DNA from: Mesorhizobium australicum WSM2073
Lineage (GTDB): Bacteria > Pseudomonadota > Alphaproteobacteria > Rhizobiales > Rhizobiaceae
NCBI RefSeq assembly: GCF_000230995.2
Contig: NC_019973.1
Coordinates: forward strand, 1,240,001-1,304,000
Reading direction: 5' to 3'
Length of the DNA: 64,000 nt
Shown: positions 9,938-17,887 of the stretch, one piece after another
Numbering within the stretch: the first letter of the stretch is position 1
How the letters are laid out: each line of letters starts with the position of its first letter
The notes under the pieces: model-generated
The model's database searches: none
Told to the model about the DNA's origin: nothing
The model's input: the letters and a program-made list of their open reading frames with translations, nothing else
Position numbers and translations under genes: made by a program

Positions 9938-11322
9938 CCGGCACGCCGCATGCGGGCCGCGTAGAAGCCGTCGAGGCCGGAAATCGCGGGTGCGCCCAGC
10001 ACCATGTCGGCGGGCGTGGTGCGCAGCGCGCCATCGGATGTGAGGAACGGGTCGAGACAGGCAAATTCACCCGGCCGGATCGGATCGGTGGTCACCCCCG
10101 GATTGTCGACCAGGAAGGCGCGGTAGAGTTCCTCGCCTTCCCGCGGATCGAGCGAACAATTGGAAAAGACGATCCGGCCGCCGGGCCTGACCAGCATCAC
10201 GGCGCGGGCGAGCAGCCTGCGTTGCAGGTCGGCGAGTTTTTCGACGTCCGCCGCCGTCTTGGTCCACGGCACGTCGGGATGTCGCCGAACGGTGCCGGTC
10301 GAGGAACATGGCGCGTCGAGAAGCACGGCGTCGAACAACTCCGCCGGCTCGTATTTGAGCAGATCGGCCTGGACGATTTCGGCGGAGAGGCCGAGGCGCG
10401 CAAGGTTCTGCGTCAACCGCGCCAGCCGGTTCTTCGAAGTGTCGACGGCGGTGACCTTGGCACCGGCGAGAATGAGCTGCGCGGTCTTGCCGCCGGGCGC
10501 AGCGCAGAGATCGGCGACGCGCAATCCGCTGACATCGCCGAACAGCCTTGCCGGCAAGCCGGCCGCCGCGTCCTGGACCCACCATGCACCCTCCGCGAAG
10601 CCCGGCAATTCGGTGACAGCGCCGGCAAGCTTCTCCACCCGAACCGTGCCCGTCGGCAGGACAATGCCGCCAAGCTTTTCGGCCCAGAGTTCGGGATCGG
10701 CCTTGACCGAGAAATCAACCGGCGCCTCGTGGCGGTGGGCAGCCAGGATCTGCCGGGCCTTCTCGGCGCCATAGGCGGCCTTCAGCCGGTCGGAAAACCA
10801 TTTCGGCGCTTCGTCGGTGGCGGCAAGCGCGGCCGGAAGCTCGGATTCCTTGGCCCGCGCGAGCGTGCGCAGCACACCGTTGACCAGGCCGGAAAAGCGC
10901 TGCGTGCGAGGATCGGACTTGGCGTGGGTCACCGCGAGGTCGACGGCGGCGCTGTCGGGAATATCGAGGAACAGGATCTGCGCCGCCGCCACATGCAGGA
11001 TATGCGACAAGGCGGTTGCGTTGGGCGGCAGCGGGTTTTCCAGGCGCCGCGCCAGGAGCCCCGCTATGGTCATGCGGTAGCGCAGCGCGGTGACCAGTAT
11101 GGCGCGCACCAGGCCACGGTCGCGCAGATCGAGCGCCTTGTATTGCGGATGGCCGTTCTCGTGATCGGTCAGGCCGTCGAGCGGCGTGCGGGCGTCGATG
11201 ACGGCGGCCAGAAGCCGTGCCGCCGCCTTGCGCGCGGCCAGGCCGGCAACGAATTCGCCGCCGGCGTTGTGATCCTGATCGCCTGGAACCGTGCGTCGAG
11301 GTGCCCTGCCCGCGACACTCAC
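9934..11322 (-). CDS. rsmB: 16S rRNA (cytosine-5)-methyltransferase, RsmB/NOL1/NOP2/sun family
   Basis: SAM-dependent methyltransferase that makes m5C in 16S rRNA. The 462-residue protein has an N-terminal NusB-like helical domain and a C-terminal Rossmann domain. The SAM site is [15 protein letters not shown]. The motif IV cysteine is C339 in [16 protein letters not shown], and the motif VI nucleophile is C389 in [14 protein letters not shown] place the start at the GTG at 11322, which overlaps the htpX stop as GTGA, a classic translational coupling. The frame runs 33 codons further upstream inside htpX, but that sequence is an out-of-frame shadow of htpX. Orthologues of this RNA methyltransferase next to htpX are common in rhizobia. 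Confidence 0.93.
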   Translation of the reverse strand: MSVAGRAPRRTVPGDQDHNAGGEFVAGLAARKAAARLLAAVIDARTPLDGLTDHENGHPQYKALDLRDRGLVRAILVTALRYRMTIAGLLARRLENPLPPNATALSHILHVAAAQILFLDIPDSAAVDLAVTHAKSDPRTQRFSGLVNGVLRTLARAKESELPAALAATDEAPKWFSDRLKAAYGAEKARQILAAHRHEAPVDFSVKADPELWAEKLGGIVLPTGTVRVEKLAGAVTELPGFAEGAWWVQDAAAGLPARLFGDVSGLRVADLCAAPGGKTAQLILAGAKVTAVDTSKNRLARLTQNLARLGLSAEIVQADLLKYEPAELFDAVLLDAPCSSTGTVRRHPDVPWTKTAADVEKLADLQRRLLARAVMLVRPGGRIVFSNCSLDPREGEELYRAFLVDNPGVTTDPIRPGEFACLDPFLTSDGALRTTPADMVLGAPAISGLDGFYAARMRRAG

Positions 11323-12341
11323 GACCACCGGCCCTTGGGTCCGGTCGGATTGCGACCCCACGGATTGGATTTTGGGCTGGCCGGCCCGGTCGCCGGTTCT
11401 GGCGCGGTTGGCTTGCCCCACGGTCCGGTCATCTCCGGCTCGTCAGCCTGCGTTGACATCGGCGCTTGGCGCTGCGTGGCTGGCGGAGCGCCTTCTCCCA
11501 TCCGCTGTGCCATCGCCTGCAGCGCGGCGATGCGGTTGTCGGTGCTCGGATGGGTGGAGAACAGACTGTCCATGCGCTCGCCATGCAGGGGGTTGATGAT
11601 GAAGAGATGCGCCATCGCCGGATTGCGCTCGGCATCGGGATTGGGAATGCGTTCGGCCCCGCGGGCGATCTTGTCAAGCGCGGAGGCCAGCCACAGCGGG
11701 TGTCCACAGATTTCGGCGCCGCGCCGGTCGGCCTCGTACTCGCGAGTACGGCTGACCGCCATCTGCACGATCATGGCGGCGAAGGGCGCCACGATCATCG
11801 CCGCCAGCACGCCGACAAAGCCGAACGGATTGTTGTTTTCGCGGCTGCCGCCGAGGAAAAAGGCGAAATTGCCGAGCATCGAGATGGCGCCGGCAAAGGT
11901 GGCGACGATGGTCATGGTCAGCGTGTCGCGGTGCTGGACGTGGGCGAGCTCATGCGCCATCACGGCGGCGACCTCCTCATGGGTCAGCCGCTGCAGCAGG
12001 CCGGTGGAGGCGGCGACCGCCGCGTTCTGCGGATTGCGGCCGGTGGCAAAGGCATTCGGTTGCGGATTGTCGATCAGATAGGTCCTGGGCATCGGCAGGC
12101 CGGCCTGTTTGGCCAGCGCCTGGACGATGGCGTAATATTCCGGCGCGTTTTTCTCGTCGACCTCGACGGCGCGATTCATCGACAGCACCATCTTGTCGGC
12201 GTTCCAGTAGCTGAACAAATTGGTGCCGGCGGCAATGACCAACGCGATCATCATGCCGCCCGAACCGCCGATCAAAAAACCGACGCCCATGAACAGCGCC
12301 GTCATGGCGGCGAGAAGCATGGCGGTGCGAATGGTGTTCAT
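11319..12341 (-). CDS. htpX: Zinc metalloprotease HtpX
   Basis: Inner-membrane M48 family protease for quality control of membrane proteins. It has 340 residues. Two N-terminal hydrophobic segments (about residues 5-55) precede the zinc motif H130-E131-x-x-H134 in [15 protein letters not shown], and further hydrophobic segments follow around residues 145-195. A third zinc ligand is expected in [13 protein letters not shown]. The last 40 residues are a Pro/Gly-rich polar tail ([16 protein letters not shown]), as is usual in rhizobial HtpX. The stop overlaps the rsmB GTG start by four bases, so the two are co-translated. Heat-shock control is known for the family; I could not define a promoter. 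Confidence 0.96.
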   Translation of the reverse strand: MNTIRTAMLLAAMTALFMGVGFLIGGSGGMMIALVIAAGTNLFSYWNADKMVLSMNRAVEVDEKNAPEYYAIVQALAKQAGLPMPRTYLIDNPQPNAFATGRNPQNAAVAASTGLLQRLTHEEVAAVMAHELAHVQHRDTLTMTIVATFAGAISMLGNFAFFLGGSRENNNPFGFVGVLAAMIVAPFAAMIVQMAVSRTREYEADRRGAEICGHPLWLASALDKIARGAERIPNPDAERNPAMAHLFIINPLHGERMDSLFSTHPSTDNRIAALQAMAQRMGEGAPPATQRQAPMSTQADEPEMTGPWGKPTAPEPATGPASPKSNPWGRNPTGPKGRWS

Positions 12342-12446
12342 CGTCTGCTCCTGTCCGGATGGTGGTGAAAAAGGCTCGATCCTCGTGAGGTCATCGCTAT
12401 ATGATGGGAAACGCCCGTTCCCGTTTCAATCCACTGGAAATATCGC

Positions 12447-12668
12447 ATGAACGACGAAACCAGTAAAACGCCGCCCGGCCCGGACGATGGCACGCCGCCA
12501 CGGGAGCTGACGCCCGCCGCCCGCCGCGCGCTGCAGGAAGCCGAGGCAAGGCGGCAGGACTACCGCCGCAAGGAAGCAGCACTTCCGCGGGAGATCGGCG
12601 GCCGTGGCGGCAAGGAGCCCGGCCGCTATGGTGACTGGGAGGTCAAAGGCCTGACCAGTGATTTCTAG
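12447..12668 (+). CDS. DUF1674 / SDHAF4-like succinate dehydrogenase assembly factor
   Basis: A 73-residue polar protein ending in GGRGGKEPGRYGDWEVKGLTSDF, the conserved C-terminal signature of the DUF1674 (SDHAF4) family. Eukaryotic members bind flavinated succinate dehydrogenase SdhA during complex II assembly; bacterial members are presumed to do the same. The N-terminal half is Ala/Arg/Glu-rich and probably disordered or helical. It is divergent from htpX, with about 105 bp between the starts. It is convergent with the HAD gene, only 9 bp from stop to stop. The start ATG at 12447 is the only sensible one; upstream is non-coding. Confidence 0.85.
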   Translation: MNDETSKTPPGPDDGTPPRELTPAARRALQEAEARRQDYRRKEAALPREIGGRGGKEPGRYGDWEVKGLTSDF

Positions 12669-12677
12669 CGACTGATC

Positions 12678-13343
12678 TCAAGCAGCGTTGCGCTGCGGCT
12701 CGAGCGCAACCCAGCCTCGCTCGTCGACGGTGATGCCGATTGCGTCATAACCTGATATCGCGGCGTGCTGTGTTGCCAGGGGGTGCTGGTGCGTGGCGTT
12801 GATCACCATGACCGAAGCGCCCGCCGCCTCCGCCGCCGCGATGCCGGCCGGGGCGTCCTCGAACACCAGGCAATCGCGCGCGTCGAAGCCAAGGCGTCTT
12901 GCGCCGAGCTGGAAGCAATCTGGCGCCGGCTTGCCGCGGGAAACGTCCTCCGCCGCGACGAGGACCGCGGGGACGGGAATGCCGGCGACCTTCATGCGTG
13001 CAAGCGCCAACGAGCGTGGCGCCGAGGTTACGATCGCCCAGCGCTCCGGCGGCAGGGAATTGAGGAATGCCACGGCGCCGGCGATCTGGACGATGCCGTC
13101 GAGATCGTCGGCCTCGGCCTTCAGCAGCAGATCCGCTTCGTGTCCCGGGTCGACGCCCGGAAGCGCCAGGGCGGTGATGGTCTCGATCGCCCGTACGCCG
13201 TGGATCGTCGGCAGGAAGGCCGCGACATCGAGGCCGTGGCGCCGCGCCCAATCGCCCCAGACCCGCTCCGCCGAGGCGATGGAATTGATGAGCGTGCCGT
13301 CCATATCGAAGAGGAAGGCGGCGAATTTTCTGCCAGCAAACAT
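12678..13343 (-). CDS. HAD family (subfamily IA) phosphatase, sugar-phosphatase-like
   Basis: A 221-residue HAD hydrolase. Motif I is FLFDMDGTLINS with nucleophile D13 and acid/base D15. Motif II is IVTSAPRS, motif III lysine lies in RGKPAPDCF, and motif IV is CLVFEDAPAGIAAA. The helical cap between motifs I and II places it in subfamily IA, near the beta-phosphoglucomutase and YfbT/GPP sugar-phosphatase group. The exact substrate cannot be read from sequence. The start at 13343 begins MFAGRKFAAFLFD; a longer frame upstream lacks a ribosome-binding site. It is a single-gene unit convergent with the SDHAF4-like gene. Confidence 0.88.
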   Translation of the reverse strand: MFAGRKFAAFLFDMDGTLINSIASAERVWGDWARRHGLDVAAFLPTIHGVRAIETITALALPGVDPGHEADLLLKAEADDLDGIVQIAGAVAFLNSLPPERWAIVTSAPRSLALARMKVAGIPVPAVLVAAEDVSRGKPAPDCFQLGARRLGFDARDCLVFEDAPAGIAAAEAAGASVMVINATHQHPLATQHAAISGYDAIGITVDERGWVALEPQRNAA

Positions 13344-13410
13344 GATTTTCCTTGAAGTGCGGGGGAGGGGTCGAGGAGGACGCAACCGTAACGCCAAGGC
13401 GGTGACATGG

Positions 13411-13458
13411 AAAGGCGCGCGAGCGCATTTGGGGAAAGGCGCGCGAGCGCATTTGGGG
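13411..13458. repeat. Two tandem copies of a 24-bp unit
   Basis: Two head-to-tail perfect copies of a 24-base unit that begins AAAGGCGCGCGAGCG and ends CATTTGGGG, in the gap between the divergent HAD phosphatase and transglutaminase-like genes. Copy number could vary between strains. A role as an operator for either gene is possible but not shown. Confidence 0.8.
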
Positions 13459-13536
13459 CGCGATCCAGGGAACCACCGTCACCTTGCAACGTTTCAAACG
13501 TACAATTCCCACCACGCGAACCAAGGGACGACGCCC

Positions 13537-14406
13537 ATGCTGATACGCCTCGGCTATGAGATTGCCATCGAGTGCGCCGAGGCCACTCCGGTGATTTCGC
13601 TGCTCGAGATTCACAAGGACAGGCAGGCCGACATCAAGCGGCAGACGCGTGTCCTGACCTCGCCTTCGGTGCCGACCAGACTCTATCATGACCTGCACGG
13701 CAATGCCTGCCGCCGCTTCACTGCGCCGGCCGGCGGCTTTCGCATCCTTTATGACGCGGTCGTGGAGGACAGCGGCGAGACGGATGAGGTCAATACGCTG
13801 GCCCGGGAAATGCCCGTCGCCGAGCTGCCCGACGAGGTGCTGTTCTATCTCCTGGGCAGCCGCTATTGCGAGACGGATCATCTGAGTAACCTTGCCTGGC
13901 AGCTCTTCGGCCATCTTCCTTCCGGCTGGGCGCGGGTGCAGGCGATCGTCGACTATGTCCATAACCGCCTGTCCTTCGGCTACGGCTATGCCCGTTCGAC
14001 CCGCACCGCCGCGCAAGCGCACGAGGAACGTGTCGGGGTGTGCCGAGACTTTGCCCATCTGGCGATCACGCTCTGCCGCTGCATGAACATTCCGGCGCGC
14101 TACGTGAACGGCTACCTCGGCGATATCGGCGTGCCGGCGGATCCCGCGCCGATGGATTTCTCGGCCTGGATGGAAGCCTTCCTGGACGGCAAGTGGTATA
14201 CGTTCGACCCGCGCCACAACCGGCCGAGGACCGGTCGCGTCGTCATTGCGCGCGGCCGCGACGCCACCGACGTACCCTTGCTGCACAGTTTCGGCCCGCA
14301 CCGGCTGAGCTTGTTCAAGGTATGGACCTACGAACAGGAAGGCAGGCTGTTCAATCCACCCTATCACGGCATCGACAGGACGGTCAGCGCGCGGATGCTG
14401 GCCTAG
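13537..14406 (+). CDS. Transglutaminase-like family protein
   Basis: A 289-residue cytoplasmic protein with an N-terminal beta domain (MLIRLGYEIAIECAEATPV) and a transglutaminase-like papain-fold core. The nucleophile is C169 in GVCRDFAHLAITLCR. The aspartate is in WYTFDPRHN. At the place where most members have His-Ala-Trp, this protein has Ser-Ala-Trp (S209 in MDFSAWMEAFL); H227 in DPRHN is the nearest histidine. The start ATG at 13537 has AAGGGACG eight bases upstream. Related proteins are often next to alpha-E/circularly-permuted ATP-grasp genes, but here it stands alone. The TAG stop is immediately followed by a palindromic repeat. Function unknown; peptidase or amide-bond chemistry is the family expectation. 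Confidence 0.82.
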   Translation: MLIRLGYEIAIECAEATPVISLLEIHKDRQADIKRQTRVLTSPSVPTRLYHDLHGNACRRFTAPAGGFRILYDAVVEDSGETDEVNTLAREMPVAELPDEVLFYLLGSRYCETDHLSNLAWQLFGHLPSGWARVQAIVDYVHNRLSFGYGYARSTRTAAQAHEERVGVCRDFAHLAITLCRCMNIPARYVNGYLGDIGVPADPAPMDFSAWMEAFLDGKWYTFDPRHNRPRTGRVVIARGRDATDVPLLHSFGPHRLSLFKVWTYEQEGRLFNPPYHGIDRTVSARMLA

Positions 14407-14466
14407 CTGCGTTGATATTCAGGTGAGGCCGGGCTGCAAATGGCTTGGCCTGACCTGAATCTCAAC
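14404..14466. repeat. Palindromic intergenic element, copy 1 (16-nt loop)
   Basis: Arms of 20 bp at 14411-14430 and 14447-14466 (GTTGATATTCAGGTGAGGCC against its complement) match at 18 of 20 positions around a 16-nt loop. The same arms occur at 60257-60296. The similarity to that copy extends left through the TAG stop codon of the upstream gene (TAG-x-TGCGT). One arm-to-arm mismatch (GGTGAGG against GGTCAGG) is shared by both copies. Confidence 0.8.
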
Positions 14467-14790
14467 ACACCTGGCCGGGTTTGTGCCTCGACATGCTTCG
14501 CAATCCTGGGACAGTTGGCCCGCTTCGGGACAGAGATGCTGTGCCGCAACAAGACGTCGCCAGACACCGGACCAGCACTTCGGTCTGGGCATGGTAAGCG
14601 TCCGGTAAAGACGCGCGCGGATACACGCTGACGTTTACCGACCGTTCACCTCCTTACCCCGTGAAAATCCAATAAAAGCAATGTTCTGCTGGTGAATTCC
14701 CGATCGCGGATCGGGTCGCCTCCCGTTCCGGCTGGAATCCTGCATTGTCCCCGATGCGGCGACGAGGCCGAGGCAAGTGGAGGCTGTTGG
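14467..14790. other. Gene-free region upstream of the VWA gene
   Basis: No convincing gene in about 320 bp. It contains a perfect CCCGATC-GCG-GATCGGG palindrome at 14699-14715 and a spaced CGGTAAA/TTTACCG inverted repeat (14603-14609, 14634-14640). Either could be a regulatory site for the downstream gene; neither matches a family I can name. Confidence 0.45.
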
Positions 14791-16269
14791 ATGCGGAATT
14801 ACGGGGGTCTTGTTCACGCGGTCGGCGGCTTCGCCAGAGACCGCAGTGGAAATTTCGCGGTCCTGTTCGGCTTTGCTGCCTCGGTCTTGGCGCTGGCCGC
14901 AGGCTTCTCGGTCAATATCACGCAGCTCTACAACGCCAGATCGAGCCTGCAGGGCGTGCTCGACGCGGCAGTGACATCGACGGCACGTGACCTGACCACC
15001 GGCGCCATCAAGGAGGCCGACGCAAACAAATCCGTGCAGGCCCTTCTCGACGCCAACGGCGCGGCGGGCATTCTGCACGCTGGCCAGATCGTGCTCGACA
15101 AGCTGATCGTCGACAGGACCGCCAACACGGTCCGGGCGAATGCCCACGTCGATGTCGGCCTCTATTTCCCGTTGTTCAGCACCGGTGACATGCAGCGCGT
15201 CGGCGCTTCCACCACGGCGCTCTATTCCGACAAGCAGATAGAGGTGGCCATGATGCTCGACATAACGGGATCGATGGCCAGGCGGGGCAACGTCAACAAG
15301 ATCGGCGATCTGAAAGTCGCTGCGACGAACGCCGTCAAGACGATGCTCGAGAACCAAGACCCGAAGACCCCCCGCGTCCGTGTCGCGATTGTGCCCTATG
15401 CATCTGGCGTGAACGCCGGAAAACTGGCCGAAAACGTCTATGCCGAGAAGCAAGGGAGTTCTGAACTACCACCCGTCGCCGGCAGTTCGCTTCTCGTTGC
15501 CAAGACGGGCAAAAATCTGCTGCCGTCCTTCAGCGACTACGTCTCCATTGTTGGGGCGGCCATGCCACACCCGGATAATTGCGCTACAGAGCGCAAGAAT
15601 AAGAACGGCGATGCCGACTTGAGCGCCGATGGCCCTGACACGGTTCGCACAGACAGGAACGGCAAGAAATATTATGCCCTGGTAAATCGGGACGATCATC
15701 TCAGCGACCAGGGAATGAACAAGTGTCCTGACGCGCAAGTGATCCCGCTGACCGCGGATTCGGAGGCATTGCTTGATTCGATCGACGACTTCCAGGCCGA
15801 TGGTTATACGGCCGGCGCGATCGCCATTCAGTGGACCTATTACATGCTGTCGCCGCAATGGCGCGCTGCGATCGAGAATGCCGGTCTCGGCAACGGCGCT
15901 TCGAACGCCGATGCGAAGAAGGTCGCCAAGGTTGCGATCCTGATGACCGATGGCCAGTTCAATACCGCCTTCGCGGGTGTTGCTGGGAGATACAACAGCC
16001 AAGGCAACCTTGCGCGCGGCAATGCTGAAACGCTGTGCGGCAATATGAAAAATGACGACATCGAGATTTTCACCATCGGCTTCGACCTCAACGATAAGGA
16101 TATGTCGGCAACCGAGAGGGATCAGGCAAAGGCGGTGCTAAAGGATTGTTCTTCGAAAGACGCCTCCGCCGCCGACAGACATTACTTCGAGGTGTCCACC
16201 GGGCTGGAATTGGATAATGCCTTTCAGGAAATCATCCGCAACACCGAAAAGGTCGTACTGACCCAATAA
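14791..16269 (+). CDS. TadE/TadG-type pilus assembly protein with von Willebrand factor A domain
   Basis: A 492-residue membrane-anchored, mostly extracytoplasmic protein. An N-terminal stretch GGFARDRSGNFAVLFGFAASVLALAAGF (residues about 10-38) is the TadE/G-like membrane anchor, with the characteristic R-D-R-S-G-N-F-A block. A VWA domain follows: the MIDAS start is D157 in MMLDITGSMARRG (D-x-T-x-S form), and MTDGQFN near residue 385 is the later MIDAS aspartate. Start ATG at 14791 has GGAGG eight bases upstream; a frame extension to 14692 lacks this. Members of the group are tied to Flp/Tad pili or surface adhesion, but no tad genes are nearby, so it is an orphan copy. A bidirectional hairpin terminator follows at 16284. 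Confidence 0.85.
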   Translation: MRNYGGLVHAVGGFARDRSGNFAVLFGFAASVLALAAGFSVNITQLYNARSSLQGVLDAAVTSTARDLTTGAIKEADANKSVQALLDANGAAGILHAGQIVLDKLIVDRTANTVRANAHVDVGLYFPLFSTGDMQRVGASTTALYSDKQIEVAMMLDITGSMARRGNVNKIGDLKVAATNAVKTMLENQDPKTPRVRVAIVPYASGVNAGKLAENVYAEKQGSSELPPVAGSSLLVAKTGKNLLPSFSDYVSIVGAAMPHPDNCATERKNKNGDADLSADGPDTVRTDRNGKKYYALVNRDDHLSDQGMNKCPDAQVIPLTADSEALLDSIDDFQADGYTAGAIAIQWTYYMLSPQWRAAIENAGLGNGASNADAKKVAKVAILMTDGQFNTAFAGVAGRYNSQGNLARGNAETLCGNMKNDDIEIFTIGFDLNDKDMSATERDQAKAVLKDCSSKDASAADRHYFEVSTGLELDNAFQEIIRNTEKVVLTQ

Positions 16270-16283
16270 TCCGTGAAAAGGAA

Positions 16284-16316
16284 AAGGCCGCCGCTTCTTT
16301 CGAAGCCGGCGGCCTT
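16284..16316 (-). terminator. Intrinsic terminator shared by the 23-aa ORF unit and the VWA gene
   Basis: A GC-rich stem AAGGCCGCCG with CGGCGGCCTT, extended by CTTC/GAAG around a TTTC loop. Read on the minus strand it is followed by TTTTCCTTTT, the standard form of a Rho-independent terminator. It ends the leftward transcript of the small ORF. In the other direction it lies 14 bp after the VWA stop, with a weaker T-tract. Confidence 0.75.
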
Positions 16317-16345
16317 CCGTGTTTCCGTCCATGGCGCGGCTCAAT

Positions 16346-16363
16346 GGTGGTGACGCTTACGTC
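16346..16363. repeat. Perfect hairpin between the 23-aa ORF and its terminator
   Basis: GGTGACG-CTTA-CGTCACC: a 7-bp perfect stem with a 4-nt loop, about 20 bases downstream of the small ORF stop (minus strand). In the predicted transcript it would be a second 3'-UTR stem before the terminator. Confidence 0.7.
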
Positions 16364-16384
16364 ACCGACCGCGCATCTCGCGCC

Positions 16385-16456
16385 TTAACGGGAAGACTGC
16401 TTCCCGAAAGTGCAATCCGCTGAGCCCACGTTCTGGAAAACGAAATCACTCGACAT
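16385..16456 (-). CDS. Candidate 23-residue small protein with a maximal Shine-Dalgarno
   Basis: A 23-codon ORF encoding a polar peptide (starts MSSDFVFQNVGSADC, ends TFGKQSSR) with one cysteine and no membrane segment. I do not recognise it. Evidence that it is a gene: the 14 bases AAAGGAGGTGATCC at 16458-16471 are fully complementary to the 3' tail of 16S rRNA and lie at ideal spacing. Promoter-like hexamers TTGTCA and CATCAT with 17-bp spacing are at 16493-16521, which would give a 5' leader of about 30 nt. A hairpin with a T-rich tail lies about 70 nt after the stop. The whole unit would make an RNA of roughly 200 nt. It is divergent from the cyclopropane synthase gene. It could be a small protein, a leader/precursor peptide or a dual-function RNA. 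Confidence 0.6.
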   Translation of the reverse strand: MSSDFVFQNVGSADCTFGKQSSR

Positions 16457-16457
16457 C

Positions 16458-16471
16458 GGATCACCTCCTTT
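16458..16471 (-). promoter_or_regulatory. Full-length Shine-Dalgarno of the 23-aa ORF
   Basis: AAAGGAGGTGATCC on the minus strand pairs over all 14 bases with the 16S rRNA 3' end. The GGAGG core is seven bases from the ATG. No other gene in the window has a ribosome-binding site of this length. Confidence 0.8.
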
Positions 16472-16492
16472 CGATTTGTTGAACACACACTC

Positions 16493-16521
16493 ATGATGGG
16501 GTGCGTTGCAGCAAATGACAA
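16493..16521 (-). promoter_or_regulatory. Candidate sigma-70-type promoter for the 23-aa ORF
   Basis: Minus-strand TTGTCA, 17 bp, CATCAT. The -35 is close to consensus and the -10 is weak but acceptable for alphaproteobacteria. Predicted start of transcription near 16486. Inferred from spacing only. Confidence 0.4.
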
Positions 16522-16603
16522 GATGCCGGGTGGAAAAAGCGTGACGTGCTTGCGATCCGCGGCCCAAAAGGACAACATCGCGTCATCGACCGCGGGGAAG
16601 GGC

Positions 16604-17872
16604 ATGGACGCCACCGAAAGAGCTGTGCGCATCGTTCGAACGGTAGTCGAGGCGATCAAGCCCGGCTTCGCGGTCAGGCTGTGGACCGGCGAGCGGATCG
16701 GCCTCGCCACCGGCCCCGTGCTGATCATCAACGACCACGATATTGTCTGGCAGATCGTTCGCCGACCGTCCCTGTCGACCCTTATCGAGATGTGGATTTC
16801 CAAGGCAGTCGACATCGAGGACGGATCGCTGTTCGATTTCTATGCCCTGCCTTCGACGGGCAAGCTGCGGTCGAAGCTGAAGGCGTTGCCCAAACGGGCG
16901 CTCCTGCGTGACTTGCCGGCGGTGCTGTTTTCGAGAAAGCAGATGGCGTCGCGGGTCGATCTCGCGGGGCGCAACCCGTTCGTCAGCGGCTCCAGCAAGG
17001 AGGCGATCCAGCATCACTATGACATCTCGAATGCCTTTTACGGGCTCTTTCTCGACGAGCGCATGGTCTATAGCTGCGGGTATTTCCAGGATTTCGCAAA
17101 CGGCATCGACGAAGCGCAGGTCGACAAGCTCGACCATATCTGCCGCAAGCTTCGGCTGAAGCCCGGCGAAAGATTGCTCGACATCGGCTGCGGCTGGGGC
17201 GCGATGCTGATCCACGCCGCGAAAAACTATGGTGTCGTCGGACACGGCGTCTCGCTGTCGCAAGCCCAGACCTCACTAGCGCGCGAGCGCATTCGCGCCG
17301 AGGGTCTGGAGGACAAAATCACCATCGAGATAAAGTCCTATGCGGAGCTCACCGGCACCTTCGACAAGATATCGTCCATCGGCATGTTCGAGCATCTGGG
17401 CCTGGCAAACCATGCCGCTTATTTCTCCGCTGTCCACCGGCTGCTGAAACCGGGCGGCATCTATCTGCATCACGCCATCACCAGGCGCAGCAAGGGCGAC
17501 GTCAAGAAGACCCTGCGCAAGGGGCCGGAATACAAGGCGCTGATCAAATACATCTTCCCGGGTGGCGAACTCGACACGATCGGCATGACATCAAGCAATC
17601 TCGAAGCACACGGCTTCCTCGTCTATGATGTCGAGAATTTGCGCGAGCACTATGCCCGCACCTGCAGGCTGTGGGCCGAGCGTCTGCAGGCGCGGTTCGA
17701 CGAGGCGATCGCCGAGGTCGGCGAAGCCAAGGCGCGGCTGTGGCTGCTTTACCTGAGCGGCTGCTCCATCACCTTCGAACGCGCCTCGGCGCAGATATTC
17801 CAGACTGTCGCCACCAAACGCGCGCGAGGCCCGAGCGGCCTGCCACCGACGCGGGCGGATCTTTATCGATAG
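16604..17872 (+). CDS. cfa: Cyclopropane-fatty-acyl-phospholipid synthase family methyltransferase
   Basis: Transfers a methylene group from SAM to the double bond of unsaturated phospholipid acyl chains at the inner membrane, a stationary-phase and acid-stress adaptation in rhizobia. The 422-residue protein has an N-terminal lipid-binding domain and a C-terminal methyltransferase domain. IQHHYDISNAFYGLFLDERMVYSCGYF and the SAM motif LLDIGCGWGAMLIHAA are diagnostic, followed by SSIGMFEHLGLANHAAYF and GGIYLHHAITRR. ATG at 16604 has GGGGAAGG just upstream and gives the family length; the frame extends to 16493, but that part overlaps the promoter area of the divergent 23-aa ORF. The gene is convergent with the MOSC gene (15 bp apart). 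Rhizobia often have several paralogues, so the symbol denotes family membership. Confidence 0.9.
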   Translation: MDATERAVRIVRTVVEAIKPGFAVRLWTGERIGLATGPVLIINDHDIVWQIVRRPSLSTLIEMWISKAVDIEDGSLFDFYALPSTGKLRSKLKALPKRALLRDLPAVLFSRKQMASRVDLAGRNPFVSGSSKEAIQHHYDISNAFYGLFLDERMVYSCGYFQDFANGIDEAQVDKLDHICRKLRLKPGERLLDIGCGWGAMLIHAAKNYGVVGHGVSLSQAQTSLARERIRAEGLEDKITIEIKSYAELTGTFDKISSIGMFEHLGLANHAAYFSAVHRLLKPGGIYLHHAITRRSKGDVKKTLRKGPEYKALIKYIFPGGELDTIGMTSSNLEAHGFLVYDVENLREHYARTCRLWAERLQARFDEAIAEVGEAKARLWLLYLSGCSITFERASAQIFQTVATKRARGPSGLPPTRADLYR

Positions 17873-17887
17873 GCTTGGGCCGGAAGG

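Noticed and set aside
13411..13458. CRISPR-like or longer tandem array
   Set aside because: Only two directly adjacent copies with no spacers.
16458..16473. GGATCACCTCCTTTCG on the plus strand looks like the 3' end of 16S rRNA
   Set aside because: The flanks do not match 16S rRNA. The match is explained by a full-length Shine-Dalgarno on the opposite strand.
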